A stretch of DNA of 64,000 nucleotides from Chitinophaga oryzae. GTDB taxonomy: Bacteria; Bacteroidota; Bacteroidia; Chitinophagales; Chitinophagaceae. Under the pieces are notes generated by a model, which saw only the letters and a program-made list of their open reading frames with translations, was not told the DNA's origin and searched no databases. The DNA is taken from the NCBI RefSeq assembly GCF_012516375.2, contig NZ_CP051204.2:2356001-2420000 (forward strand), given 5' to 3'. The position numbers were made by a program, and so were the translations under genes. Position 1 is the first letter of the stretch. Each line of letters begins with the position of its first letter. Of the stretch, positions 18,565 through 26,797 are shown in pieces.

Positions 18565-19191
18565 TTACAACAAATGCGGAGGCAACGGTATTCCTTCGCT
18601 GAGCGCTTCTGTCACCGGTGTCAGGCGCCGTGTTTCCAGCGGGATGATACCGGACCAGACGGGCAGGTCTTTGTATTCATCTTCGCCGGGCATGCCGGTG
18701 CGTATCTTAGCGGAGGCTTCTTCGAGAGAAAAGGCCAGGATGGTCGTTTTCCGGACTTCGCTCTCTTTGACCGGCTGGAGGTAATCCCAGCTGTTGGGGA
18801 CAAACTTCTCCGTAAGCCAGCGGAAGGCCTCGGTTTTCTGCTGCGGGTCTTCTATTTTTTCAGGGGTGGCAAACAGGATGACGGAGCGGTAGTTCATCGA
18901 ATGGTTGAAAGCGGACTTGGAGACTACGATAGCATCCAGCAGGGTAACGGTGATGCATACCGGTAGTCCCTTTTCTATTTCGCGGATGAAATGGCTGCCC
19001 ACGGAACCGTGGATATATATTTTGTCCTCATGGCGTACAAAGCCGGTCGGAATAGCAAATGGTTTATTGTCAAGCGTAAAACTGACCGTACACACAAGAG
19101 CCTCGTCCAGGATGGCATAGATAGCGTCCCGGTCGTAGGAGGCCCTTTTGGGATAGCGGCTGGGGGTGAGATGTGGGGGAATAGGTTGCAT
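18565..19191 (-). CDS. Pyridoxamine 5'-phosphate oxidase-like flavin-binding protein (208 aa)
   Basis: Split-barrel flavin-binding protein of the Pyridox_ox_2/NimA-like group. Evidence: YDRDAIYAILDEALVCTVSF, NKPFAIPTGFVRHEDKIYIHGS and NHSMNYRSVILF in the order usual for these proteins; length is normal. It is divergently transcribed from a MocR-type regulator with a 65-bp gap, an arrangement often found for MocR regulators and their targets. The likely substrate could be a vitamin B6 vitamer or a small toxic compound. Confidence 0.9.
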   Translation of the reverse strand: MQPIPPHLTPSRYPKRASYDRDAIYAILDEALVCTVSFTLDNKPFAIPTGFVRHEDKIYIHGSVGSHFIREIEKGLPVCITVTLLDAIVVSKSAFNHSMNYRSVILFATPEKIEDPQQKTEAFRWLTEKFVPNSWDYLQPVKESEVRKTTILAFSLEEASAKIRTGMPGEDEYKDLPVWSGIIPLETRRLTPVTEALSEGIPLPPHLL

Positions 19192-19195
19192 GTCG

Positions 19196-19224
19196 TTGTA
19201 ATTTTTTACAAAGTTGTACCTTTA
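19196..19224 (+). promoter_or_regulatory. Promoter and TTGTA/TACAA operator in the MocR-flavoprotein gap
   Basis: TTG (19196-19198), 18 bases, then TACCTTTA (19217-19224), one base off the TAnnTTTG consensus. Between and overlapping them lie the half-sites TTGTA (19196-19200), TACAA (19207-19211) and TTGTA (19214-19218), giving a TACAA-AG-TTGTA dyad. MocR proteins bind such repeated sites in divergent gaps; this makes it a candidate operator. Confidence 0.5.
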
Positions 19225-19256
19225 TTGGCTCGGTGTTATCATCCGATTCAGATAAA

Positions 19257-20747
19257 ATGAGTAGTCCAATTTTCTCCCTGTTGCAATTAGACAGGGATGA
19301 CAAGCAACCAGTATACCTGCAACTGGCGAATCAATTGATGGGATTCATCCGGACCGGCCCCCTCCATGCTGGCCAGCGGTTGCCCAGCAGCCGTGAGATG
19401 GCTGAAAAACTGCAGCTGCACCGCAAGACGGTCGTACGCGCCTATGACGAACTGCTGGCGCAGGGCTGGCTGGAAAGCCATACCGGCAGCGGCACTTTCG
19501 TAGCCCGTCATCTCCCTAAAACAGAACTACAGACGCTGACGGCCAACGAGGAGGCCACTTTCAATCCGCTACGGACGGCAGGTTTCTCTTTCACGGTGCC
19601 CGAGCACCTTAACCGCCCCGTGATGAAGGCCTACAGCCAGCTGCACCTGGACGACGGTTTTCCTGACGCCCGCCTCGCCCCGCTGGATGAGCTGACGCGT
19701 AATTACCGCAGCCAGCTGCTGAATGGTAATCCCTATGTGCGCCTGGGCTACGGTGACACTACCGGCGCTTCCCGCCTGCGGCAGGAGCTGTCCGAATATC
19801 TCAATGAAACCCGCGGGCTCAATACCACCGCTGAAAATATCCTGATCGTCAGAGGCACCATTATGGGATTCTTCCTGGTAGCGACCGGGCTGGTAGGCAA
19901 AGGCGACCATGTGGTGAGCGCCAGCATGTCATGGGCCGGCGCAGCGGCTAACTTCAGGCAGGCCGGCGCCCAGCTGCATACCGTGCCGGTAGACGAACAC
20001 GGGATGGACACCGATGCGCTGGAACGTATCTGCCAGCAGAAAAAAGTACGCATGGTGTATGTGACACCGCATCACCACTATCCCACGACGGTCGTATTAC
20101 GGACTGACAGGCGTTTACAACTGTTACGCCTATCCGAAAAATACGGCTTCATTATTTTTGAAGATGATTATGACTACGATTTTCATTATCTGAGCAAACC
20201 GCTGGCGCCGCTGGCCAGCGCAGACAAGGCCGGTATGGTGATGTACGGAGGGTCGTTCACCAAAGCCATTTCCCCGGCTTTTCGTGTAGGCTATCTTGTT
20301 GGGTCGGAGAACGTGATCAACTACCTGGCGAAGCTGCGGCGTATTGTAGACCGCCAGGGAGACCTGATGCTGGAGAATGCATTTGCGGCGTTGTTGCAGA
20401 GCGGCGTTATCCACCGGCACCTGCGCAAATCGCTGCGCCTGTACCGGGAGCGCAGAGACATCTTTTGCGAACTGCTGCGCTCCGAACTGGGCGACGATGT
20501 GCATTTCCAGGTGCCGGTAGGCGGCCTTGCGGTATGGACCGGCTTCGATCCCCGTATTAACCTGAAAACGCTGGCGGAGAAAGCCCTGCAGCAGGGGCTG
20601 TACTTTTACGACGGGCATACCTTCGACGGCCCCGGCGTCAAACTGAATCATACCCGGCTGGGGTTCGCGTCGTCCAATCCATCGGAACTGGAACAGGCGG
20701 TGGGCATCCTTCGTAAAATTATCTCGCAAAGCAAGCTAAGATCTTAG
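19257..20747 (+). CDS. MocR/PdxR-type regulator: GntR winged helix fused to aminotransferase-like domain (496 aa)
   Basis: PLP-dependent transcription factor. N-terminal GntR-type DNA-binding domain (about 10-78: QPVYLQLANQLMGFIRTG, LPSSREMAEKLQLHRKTV, GWLESHTGSGTFVA), then a fold-type I aminotransferase domain to the end; the PLP lysine is Lys336 in GGSFTKAISPAFRVG. ATG 19257 is preferred over the in-frame GTG at 19233, which lies almost at the predicted transcription start. It probably controls the divergent flavin-binding gene and itself. The last codons and the stop lie in a long inverted repeat shared with the convergent channel gene. Confidence 0.93.
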   Translation: MSSPIFSLLQLDRDDKQPVYLQLANQLMGFIRTGPLHAGQRLPSSREMAEKLQLHRKTVVRAYDELLAQGWLESHTGSGTFVARHLPKTELQTLTANEEATFNPLRTAGFSFTVPEHLNRPVMKAYSQLHLDDGFPDARLAPLDELTRNYRSQLLNGNPYVRLGYGDTTGASRLRQELSEYLNETRGLNTTAENILIVRGTIMGFFLVATGLVGKGDHVVSASMSWAGAAANFRQAGAQLHTVPVDEHGMDTDALERICQQKKVRMVYVTPHHHYPTTVVLRTDRRLQLLRLSEKYGFIIFEDDYDYDFHYLSKPLAPLASADKAGMVMYGGSFTKAISPAFRVGYLVGSENVINYLAKLRRIVDRQGDLMLENAFAALLQSGVIHRHLRKSLRLYRERRDIFCELLRSELGDDVHFQVPVGGLAVWTGFDPRINLKTLAEKALQQGLYFYDGHTFDGPGVKLNHTRLGFASSNPSELEQAVGILRKIISQSKLRS

Positions 20748-20786
20748 CGAGTGGTAAGAGCGCTAAGATCTTAGCTGCTTTGCGAG
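20723..20786. terminator. Bidirectional terminator-like inverted repeat holding both stop codons
   Basis: Arms 20723-20749 (27 bp) and 20761-20786 (26 bp) are complementary except for one extra base; the loop is 11 nt. The stop codon of the MocR gene (20745-20747) is in the left arm and that of the MscS gene (20771-20773) in the right arm. No long T-tract on either side, so this is a palindrome that may block or end transcription from both sides. Confidence 0.75.
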
Positions 20787-21841
20787 ACGATGGCTCTTGT
20801 TTTCGGTAAACATTCAGGATGATTTTCCCGGATATATTTCACCAGTTCTTCGCGGATGTAGCAGCGCAGGTCAAAGGCATTGCCGGAAGTGGCGGCGCTC
20901 ATGAGCGTTCTTACTTCGATGGTCCGTTCAGTCGTGTTCGTTATCTGCAATGCGCTGGCGCGTCTGTCCCACAAAGGAGATGCTTGCAACAGCCGGTTAA
21001 AAGCATCCCTTATTTTATCGACAGGCGCGGTGTAGTCGAGATAAAAGAAAGCGGTGCCCAGTATTTCGGAGCCGGTGCGTGTCCAGTTCTGGAAAGGTTT
21101 CTCTATAAAATAATTAATCGGCAGGATGAGCTTGCGCTGATCCCAGATGTTGAGCACCACATAGGTAAGGGTAATTTCTTCCACACGTCCCCATTCTCCT
21201 TCCACCACCAATACGTCGTCGATACGGATAGGTTGTGTAAAGGCTATCTGGAAACCGGCGAGCAGGTTACCGAGCGATTTCTGTGCGGCAAAACCGATGA
21301 TGATACCGCCAACGCCTACACCGGTCAGGAGTCCTGCTCCTAACTTCCGCAGGCTGTCAAAGCTCAGCAGGATAGCACAGGCGGTGAGCACCAGTATTAC
21401 CGAAATAGCCAGTTTGCGTACAAACTGCAGCTGGGTGCGGATTTTCCGCTCTTTCAGGTTGTTGGCTTTTTTGAGGTCATACGTATGGTATACATAATCC
21501 TCCAGTACTTTGACAGCGCCGATCATCAACGCGGCGAAAGAGAGCGTTAAAGCGATTTCCACGATGCGGTTCAGCAGCACTTCGTCTTTTGCGGGCACCC
21601 GCATGAGCGGCATCAGCATGTTGAGGATGAGCAGGGGCAGAAAATAATTGAAAGCTTTCCCCAGATGAAAGAGCACGCTGTGTATCAGTGAAAAGTCTCC
21701 TTCTTTTACCGTTGTCCTGCGCAGGAAGAGCGATAGCAGAAACTTGATCAGCCATCCCGCAATTACTGAAATGCCCACCAACATCAGGTCCCACAGGATG
21801 TTGGGCAAATGGTCCGTTTTTTCTAATATATCATTCCACAT
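20771..21841 (-). CDS. MscS family mechanosensitive channel (356 aa)
   Basis: Inner-membrane channel or MscS-like protein. About four membrane segments in the first 180 residues, then the conserved MscS pore helix and beta domain: GAGLLTGVGVGGIIIGFAAQ, KSLGNLLAGFQIAFTQPIRI, DDVLVVEGEWGRVEEITLTY and LPINYFIEKPFQNWTR. ATG 21841 (MWNDILEKTD) gives the usual cytoplasmic start; an in-frame ATG at 21886 would add 15 residues. It converges with the MocR gene across a long inverted repeat. Confidence 0.93.
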   Translation of the reverse strand: MWNDILEKTDHLPNILWDLMLVGISVIAGWLIKFLLSLFLRRTTVKEGDFSLIHSVLFHLGKAFNYFLPLLILNMLMPLMRVPAKDEVLLNRIVEIALTLSFAALMIGAVKVLEDYVYHTYDLKKANNLKERKIRTQLQFVRKLAISVILVLTACAILLSFDSLRKLGAGLLTGVGVGGIIIGFAAQKSLGNLLAGFQIAFTQPIRIDDVLVVEGEWGRVEEITLTYVVLNIWDQRKLILPINYFIEKPFQNWTRTGSEILGTAFFYLDYTAPVDKIRDAFNRLLQASPLWDRRASALQITNTTERTIEVRTLMSAATSGNAFDLRCYIREELVKYIRENHPECLPKTRAIVSQSS

Positions 21842-21994
21842 AGGCGCGCAGGCCACAAAAACGGTGCCGCAGGGGTAGCTAAACATTAAAATAACATTAG
21901 AATCAAATTGTCCTGTCGGTTAAAAAAAGACAATTGAATATTTTTTGTGATGGCTGACGGTTAAATTAGTGGTACCAAGAGCTGTTATTCCGCT

Positions 21995-23758
21995 ATGAAG
22001 AAAATCTTGCTTTTACTGTTGATATTAACCCCTTCTCTGTTGCGCGCGCAGCAACGTTACAACCTCGGCATGGAAACAACCGATGTGCGCACGGCGTTGC
22101 CCGCCGGCTGGACAGCATTTACCACACCGGAAAGTGACAGCCGCGTATCGACGGACAGTACCATGGTGTATTCCGGGCGGTATGCCATCCGGTTAACGAA
22201 AGACAGCAGTCGCGCGCAAACGCCTGGCATAGCTGCTTACACGGTGCCGGTGGATTTTTACGGCAAAACGATAAAGCTGCGCGGGTATGTCCGTACAGAA
22301 GCTGTAGAAGGCGGCTGGGCAGGATTGTGGATGCGGGTGGACGGCACCGCTGCTTTCGATAATATGCAGCAGCGCGGTATTAAAGGTACTACGCCATGGA
22401 CACCCTACGAAATCGTATTAAAGCTCGACGGGAACGCCACACAGATTTCTTTAGGCGGATTGCTGACGGGAAAAGGCAGGGTATGGATCGACAGCCTGAC
22501 CTTGTTTGTGGATGGTAAAAATGCGCAGTTGATCCCGGCGGAAGATATAGCGGCCAAAACAGCAGAAATGAATTGGCTGAAGACCCATGCCATGCCGTTA
22601 AAGGCAGTGGATGCCGGTCATGGCGGTGATGATTTGCAGGGGCTGAAACCATTGATCGGCAATGCGCGCATAGTGGCATTGGGAGAATGTACACATGGTT
22701 CGGGCGAAGTATTCCGGGTGAAACACCGGCTGCTGGAGTTCCTGGTAACGGAAATGGGATTCCGGATTTTTGCGATAGAAGCTAACCTGCCGGAAGCCAG
22801 CATCATGAATGAGTATGTGTTGTATGGTAAAGGTACCGCGGAGAAAGGGCTGGATGCGCTGTATTTCTGGACCTGGCATACCAGGGAAGTGCTGGAGATG
22901 GCGAAATGGATGCGTGCCTATAATATCGCGCATCCGGATAAGATGGTGCAGTTTACCGGTTTTGATATGCAGTACAGCAAAGGCGCCTGTGATAACCTTT
23001 TACAGTTTGCCGCACAGTATGCCGCTGAACTTAAACCGCTCATGGATTCGGTGGTGCGGTATTGTGACAGGTTAAAAACGGCCGGCGCTGATCAGGCCTT
23101 TAGCCGCGAAGATAAAGTGCGCTTAAAGGAGTGGCTGGAGCAGGCAGGTGATCTGCTGAAGAAGAACCAGCGTCGTTACACGCAACAGGCCGGTGACAGC
23201 ATCGTGGAGTGGCAGGCGCGTAACCTGGTGGTATTGCAACAGTATTTTTTGCTCGCTACCCAGTATGGTAGCAGTTTTAATATCCGCGACAAGGCCATGG
23301 CGGAAAATATTGAATGGCTGGCCAAACGCTATCCCGGTCAGAAAATAGTACTGTGGGCGCATAATGGTCATGTCAGCAGGCATCCCGCCCTGATGGGCGG
23401 CCATCTCGATAAAACATTCAAAAAACAGATGGTGGTGATCGGTTTTGGTACGGCCAAAGGATCTTATACCGCCATTAAAAAAGGTGAGATAAAGCGGGAT
23501 AATGTGCTGGCGCCGCCGGTACCCCGTTCTTTTGAAGGGTATGCGCAGGCCAGCGGCATAGGTAATTTTATCCTTGACATCCGTAAGCGGCAGTTGCAGG
23601 AGGAGCCTGTATCGTGGTTGTTACGCTATGCCCGTTTACGAAGTATCGGATCGATGGCGATGGATGGCGGCAACGCACAATTTGAATACAACATATTACC
23701 GGATGCCTATGACGCCCTTATTTATTTGGATAACACCAGCGCCAGCGAAGTGTTGTAA
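21995..23758 (+). CDS. Secreted erythromycin-esterase family protein (587 aa)
   Basis: Signal peptide MKKILLLLLILTPSLLRAQQ; an N-terminal carbohydrate-binding-like beta sandwich (about 22-175, with YSGRYAIRLTKDSSRAQ and GRVWIDSLTLFVDG); then the erythromycin esterase/succinoglycan-biosynthesis-like domain (about 200-560). Conserved acid and His positions are seen in VALGECTHGSGEVFRVKHR, FAIEANLPEA, FWTWHTREVLEM and VLWAHNGHVSR. The two-domain, exported form is common in Bacteroidota and is not by itself evidence of macrolide resistance; the natural substrate is unknown. The 108-base gap before it holds a TTGTC/GACAA dyad (21906-21935). Confidence 0.88.
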   Translation: MKKILLLLLILTPSLLRAQQRYNLGMETTDVRTALPAGWTAFTTPESDSRVSTDSTMVYSGRYAIRLTKDSSRAQTPGIAAYTVPVDFYGKTIKLRGYVRTEAVEGGWAGLWMRVDGTAAFDNMQQRGIKGTTPWTPYEIVLKLDGNATQISLGGLLTGKGRVWIDSLTLFVDGKNAQLIPAEDIAAKTAEMNWLKTHAMPLKAVDAGHGGDDLQGLKPLIGNARIVALGECTHGSGEVFRVKHRLLEFLVTEMGFRIFAIEANLPEASIMNEYVLYGKGTAEKGLDALYFWTWHTREVLEMAKWMRAYNIAHPDKMVQFTGFDMQYSKGACDNLLQFAAQYAAELKPLMDSVVRYCDRLKTAGADQAFSREDKVRLKEWLEQAGDLLKKNQRRYTQQAGDSIVEWQARNLVVLQQYFLLATQYGSSFNIRDKAMAENIEWLAKRYPGQKIVLWAHNGHVSRHPALMGGHLDKTFKKQMVVIGFGTAKGSYTAIKKGEIKRDNVLAPPVPRSFEGYAQASGIGNFILDIRKRQLQEEPVSWLLRYARLRSIGSMAMDGGNAQFEYNILPDAYDALIYLDNTSASEVL

Positions 23759-23779
23759 GAGCGTACCATCATTAGCACA

Positions 23780-23811
23780 TTTGGAATTAGCCCGCGTGCT
23801 TTATATATTTA
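23780..23811 (+). promoter_or_regulatory. Promoter of the fucosidase gene
   Basis: TTTG (23780-23783), 20 bases, TATATTTA (23804-23811): one base from the Bacteroidota consensus TTTG-N19-TAnnTTTG. The fucosidase ATG is 48 bases downstream. Confidence 0.6.
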
Positions 23812-23859
23812 GTGCCGGTAAGCTACGGATTTCACGTTACTGCTAAAATTCCATTATTC

Positions 23860-25308
23860 ATGAAGAAAATGCTATCAGGCATGGCCTTGATGCTATGCTG
23901 TTTTTCCACACTCTTTGCGCAAAAATATACGGCTGACTGGAACTCCCTCAACAAGCGGGGCATCCCTGCCTGGTTTAACGAGGCCAAGTTCGGTATCTTT
24001 ATCCATTGGGGCGTTTACGCCGTACCTTCTTTTGCCGTGGTAGGGCCGGGCGGTTATTCCGAATGGTACTGGTACAATCTCGACGGCACGAAAGAAGGGA
24101 GCCATGCGAAAGTACGGGCTTTCCACGACCAGCAATACGGGCGTGATGTGCCTTACCAGCAGCTGGAAAAACAATTTACCGCTTCGTTATTTGATCCGGC
24201 GCAGTGGGCCGATGTATTCAAACGTTCCGGCGCGCGTTATGTGGTGCTGACTTCCAAACATCACGAAGGATATTGTTTGTGGGATAATAAACAGGCCGAC
24301 GCCTCCTGGGGCCGGCCGTGGAATGCTGTAACGGGGACGCCTAAACGCGATTTGCTGGGCGACCTGACGGCGGCGGTGCGCAAGGCGGGCTTACGCATGG
24401 GATATTATTATTCTTTGTATGAATGGTTCAACCCGTTGTATAAATCAGATAAACAACGATATGTGAAAGAAGTGATGATGCCGCAGTTCAAAGACCTGGT
24501 GACCCGCTACAAGCCTTCCGTTATTTTTTCTGACGGGGAATGGGAGATGTCGGACACTGCCTGGCACAGTACGGAATTGCTGGCGTGGTTGTACAACGAA
24601 TCGCCGGTGAAGGACGAAGTAGCAGTGGATGACCGCTGGGGCAGCAATACGCGGGGCAAAAACAACGGCGCCACCTACCTGACATCGGAGTACGGCAGCG
24701 GCATGCAACCGGGCGTGGTATGGGAGGAGAGCCAGGGCATCGGGCAGTCGTATGGTTACAACAGGATGGAGACGGCCGACGATTACAAAAAGAGCAACGA
24801 CCTGTTGTTATTGCTGACAGACATCGTGTCCCGCGGCGGTAATTTATTGCTGGATATTGGTCCCACGGCAGACGGCCGTATTCCCGTGATCATGCAGCAA
24901 CGTTTGCTGGACATGGGCGCCTGGCTGAAAGTAAACGGGGAGGCCATCTACGAAACCAAAGCATGGAAAGAAACCCGTCAATGGAGCAGCGGCAAGCGGC
25001 CGGAGGTGAAGGAAGCCAGCTACATGTCCGGTTATAATATCGCTGAGATGGTTCAGCCTTCTGCCGCGCACGCACATATAGAAATGTTTTTCACTACAAC
25101 AAAAGATGCGTTATATTGCATAGTGCCACGTTTTGAACAACAACTGCGCATCCGTAACTATACCGCTCCCGGGAATGCCACCTGTAGCATTCTGGGTTGC
25201 AGCAAATCAATCAAAGGACAACAGGAGGGGAAGGATTTTGTGATCAATTTATCAGGGCTTCGCCCGGGAGATGTGTCTCCGCAACTTTTTGTAGTGAAGA
25301 TAAAATAA
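23860..25308 (+). CDS. GH29 alpha-L-fucosidase (482 aa)
   Basis: Exported exo-enzyme that removes alpha-linked L-fucose from glycans. Signal peptide MKKMLSGMALMLCCFSTLFA; the family start WFNEAKFGIFIHWGVYAVPSF at about 30; YVVLTSKHHEGYCLWD (about 130); VIFSDGEWE with Asp225 as the likely nucleophile; DRWGSNTRG and NLLLDIGPTADGRIP further on. ATG 23860 is chosen because the signal peptide begins there. It is not part of a susCD locus, but a short gene follows after 6 bases. Confidence 0.95.
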   Translation: MKKMLSGMALMLCCFSTLFAQKYTADWNSLNKRGIPAWFNEAKFGIFIHWGVYAVPSFAVVGPGGYSEWYWYNLDGTKEGSHAKVRAFHDQQYGRDVPYQQLEKQFTASLFDPAQWADVFKRSGARYVVLTSKHHEGYCLWDNKQADASWGRPWNAVTGTPKRDLLGDLTAAVRKAGLRMGYYYSLYEWFNPLYKSDKQRYVKEVMMPQFKDLVTRYKPSVIFSDGEWEMSDTAWHSTELLAWLYNESPVKDEVAVDDRWGSNTRGKNNGATYLTSEYGSGMQPGVVWEESQGIGQSYGYNRMETADDYKKSNDLLLLLTDIVSRGGNLLLDIGPTADGRIPVIMQQRLLDMGAWLKVNGEAIYETKAWKETRQWSSGKRPEVKEASYMSGYNIAEMVQPSAAHAHIEMFFTTTKDALYCIVPRFEQQLRIRNYTAPGNATCSILGCSKSIKGQQEGKDFVINLSGLRPGDVSPQLFVVKIK

Positions 25309-25314
25309 GCGTTC

Positions 25315-25629
25315 ATGAACTTTGAAGGAGATTGCCTCCGCGAGGCCGGGCTGCTCGATGCACCCTCATTGCAGTCTATGCTGGGAGAAGGCTGGACAGA
25401 AGACGATGTCCGCCGCCTGTACCCGCTGGCGTTGCCGCAGGTAACAACCGGACGGAAGGTAGAGCTGCTGCGGAAGCTGGCCGATGCAGACGGTTATTCC
25501 CGTTTGTACCGGGTAGGGCAGTATTACTTGTTCGAGTCAGTAGACCCGTGGATGCATGATGTATTCGCCAGTGAAGAACTGATGCTGGATATAATCGCAG
25601 CGATGCAGCATTTGAAGCGAACAGCATAA
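25315..25629 (+). CDS. Small protein of unknown function (104 aa), coupled to the fucosidase gene
   Basis: Starts 6 bases after the fucosidase stop, so likely on the same transcript and possibly translationally coupled. Soluble, mildly acidic, with no signal peptide or membrane segment. Readable regions are LREAGLLDAPSLQSMLGEGW and GYSRLYRVGQYYLFESVDPW. I do not recognise a family. A terminator follows. Confidence 0.7.
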   Translation: MNFEGDCLREAGLLDAPSLQSMLGEGWTEDDVRRLYPLALPQVTTGRKVELLRKLADADGYSRLYRVGQYYLFESVDPWMHDVFASEELMLDIIAAMQHLKRTA

Positions 25630-25638
25630 AATAATCTG

Positions 25639-25670
25639 ACCCCGGTTGTATGCAGCCGGGGTTTCGTATT
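25639..25670 (+). terminator. Terminator after the fucosidase-small gene unit
   Basis: Stem ACCCCGGTTG (25639-25648) with CAGCCGGGGT (25653-25662), 4-nt TATG loop, one G-T pair, then a T-rich stretch. Confidence 0.85.
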
Positions 25671-25698
25671 TTTAGGCGGTAAAAAAAGAATCGACCGC

Positions 25699-26271
25699 AT
25701 GGCAAAAAAAATACAGTTGCTCGCTATTTCCGGCAGCACCCGGCAGCAATCCTCCAACCACCAGCTGATACAGGCCATTGCCGTTTTGGCGGCAGATGTG
25801 GCAGATGTGCAATTGTTCGAAGGGCTGACCGGTATCCCGCATTTTAATCCTGACCTTGACCAGGACCAGCCGCCGGCGGAGGTGACGGCCTTCCGGGAAA
25901 GGCTGCGTGCCGCTGACGCGGTACTGATCTGCTCCCCGGAGTATGCCATCGGTGTGCCTGGCACATTGAAAAATGCGATCGACTGGACGGTGTCTTCCAT
26001 GGAGTTTTCCAAAAAACCGGTCGCGCTGATTACAGCCGGCACTTCAGGCGTCAAAGCCCATGCATCGTTACTGGGCACGTTGCTGATAATAGAATCGAAG
26101 ATTGCTGTGGCTGCGCAGCTGGTGATTTCCGCGGTGAGAACGAAGCTGGACCAGGAAGGGGTGATAACGGATGCGGATACACTGGGAAAGGTGAAGGGGC
26201 TGATACACGCGTTGATAGCAGTGGTGAAGGAAGAACCCGTGGAGTTGCTTCCTCCACCATCATTGCGTTAA
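25699..26271 (+). CDS. NADPH-dependent FMN reductase family protein (190 aa)
   Basis: Cytoplasmic flavodoxin-fold oxidoreductase that reduces FMN or quinone-like compounds with NAD(P)H. Phosphate-binding loop region ISGSTRQQSSNHQL at residues 9-22 and the flavin-contact motif SPEYAIGVPGTLKNAIDW at about 78-95 are typical. Length is normal. Single-gene unit, preceded by a terminator; its stop abuts the stop of the convergent lipoprotein gene with no gap. Confidence 0.92.
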   Translation: MAKKIQLLAISGSTRQQSSNHQLIQAIAVLAADVADVQLFEGLTGIPHFNPDLDQDQPPAEVTAFRERLRAADAVLICSPEYAIGVPGTLKNAIDWTVSSMEFSKKPVALITAGTSGVKAHASLLGTLLIIESKIAVAAQLVISAVRTKLDQEGVITDADTLGKVKGLIHALIAVVKEEPVELLPPPSLR

Positions 26272-26727
26272 TTATTTTTTCTGCCAGGGAATGAGGCTGT
26301 CTGCCGGCAGATCGTATTCGTAAAGTTTTCTTGTCGCTTTGTTGATATACACCCAGCCATCGGTGACGAAGCGGGGATCGGAATGGTCCGGTTCCTCCAT
26401 GTGATGACCGAGATGGTAAATCAGGTACACCGCCGAATCTGTTTCTTCGGTACGGTCCAGCATCCATTCGAGTGTTTTGTCTTTCACCGCATAGCGGATC
26501 AGTTCATTACTGGTTTCCTGCGCATACGCCAGGATCAGTGAATCTGCCCAGCCGGGCGCAGCATCGGTCTCGTTGCCGGCTGCTGATGGTGTTTGCGCGT
26601 TACCGGCGGCAGTTGGTGCGGTGTTGACAGTAGCTGTGGTGGTGTCGGTCTTCCCTTGTTGGTTATTTCGGTCAGCACAGGCAATGGTCATGCATACAGG
26701 CAACAGGTAAATAAAATACTTCTTCAT
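26272..26727 (-). CDS. Lipoprotein of unknown function (151 aa)
   Basis: Lipoprotein signal MKKYFIYLLPVCMTIACADR with Cys17, a low-complexity Thr/Ala/Asn linker (about 20-58), then a compact domain containing WADSLILAYAQETSNELIRY and DGWVYINKATRKLYEYDLPA. The last part resembles beta-strand proteins whose value is reported per state, but I recognise no family. Convergent with the FMN reductase (no spacing) and divergent from the AraC gene. Confidence 0.75.
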   Translation of the reverse strand: MKKYFIYLLPVCMTIACADRNNQQGKTDTTTATVNTAPTAAGNAQTPSAAGNETDAAPGWADSLILAYAQETSNELIRYAVKDKTLEWMLDRTEETDSAVYLIYHLGHHMEEPDHSDPRFVTDGWVYINKATRKLYEYDLPADSLIPWQKK

Positions 26728-26797
26728 AAAATATGTGTGGTATATAAACGTCTACCTGAGTACTAAAGTATGTAAATAATTTAATACCTGTTGGACG

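Noticed and set aside
21995..23758. Erythromycin resistance gene
   Set aside because: The protein is exported and has an extra beta-sandwich domain; such family members are widespread in environmental Bacteroidota and do not by themselves mean macrolide resistance.
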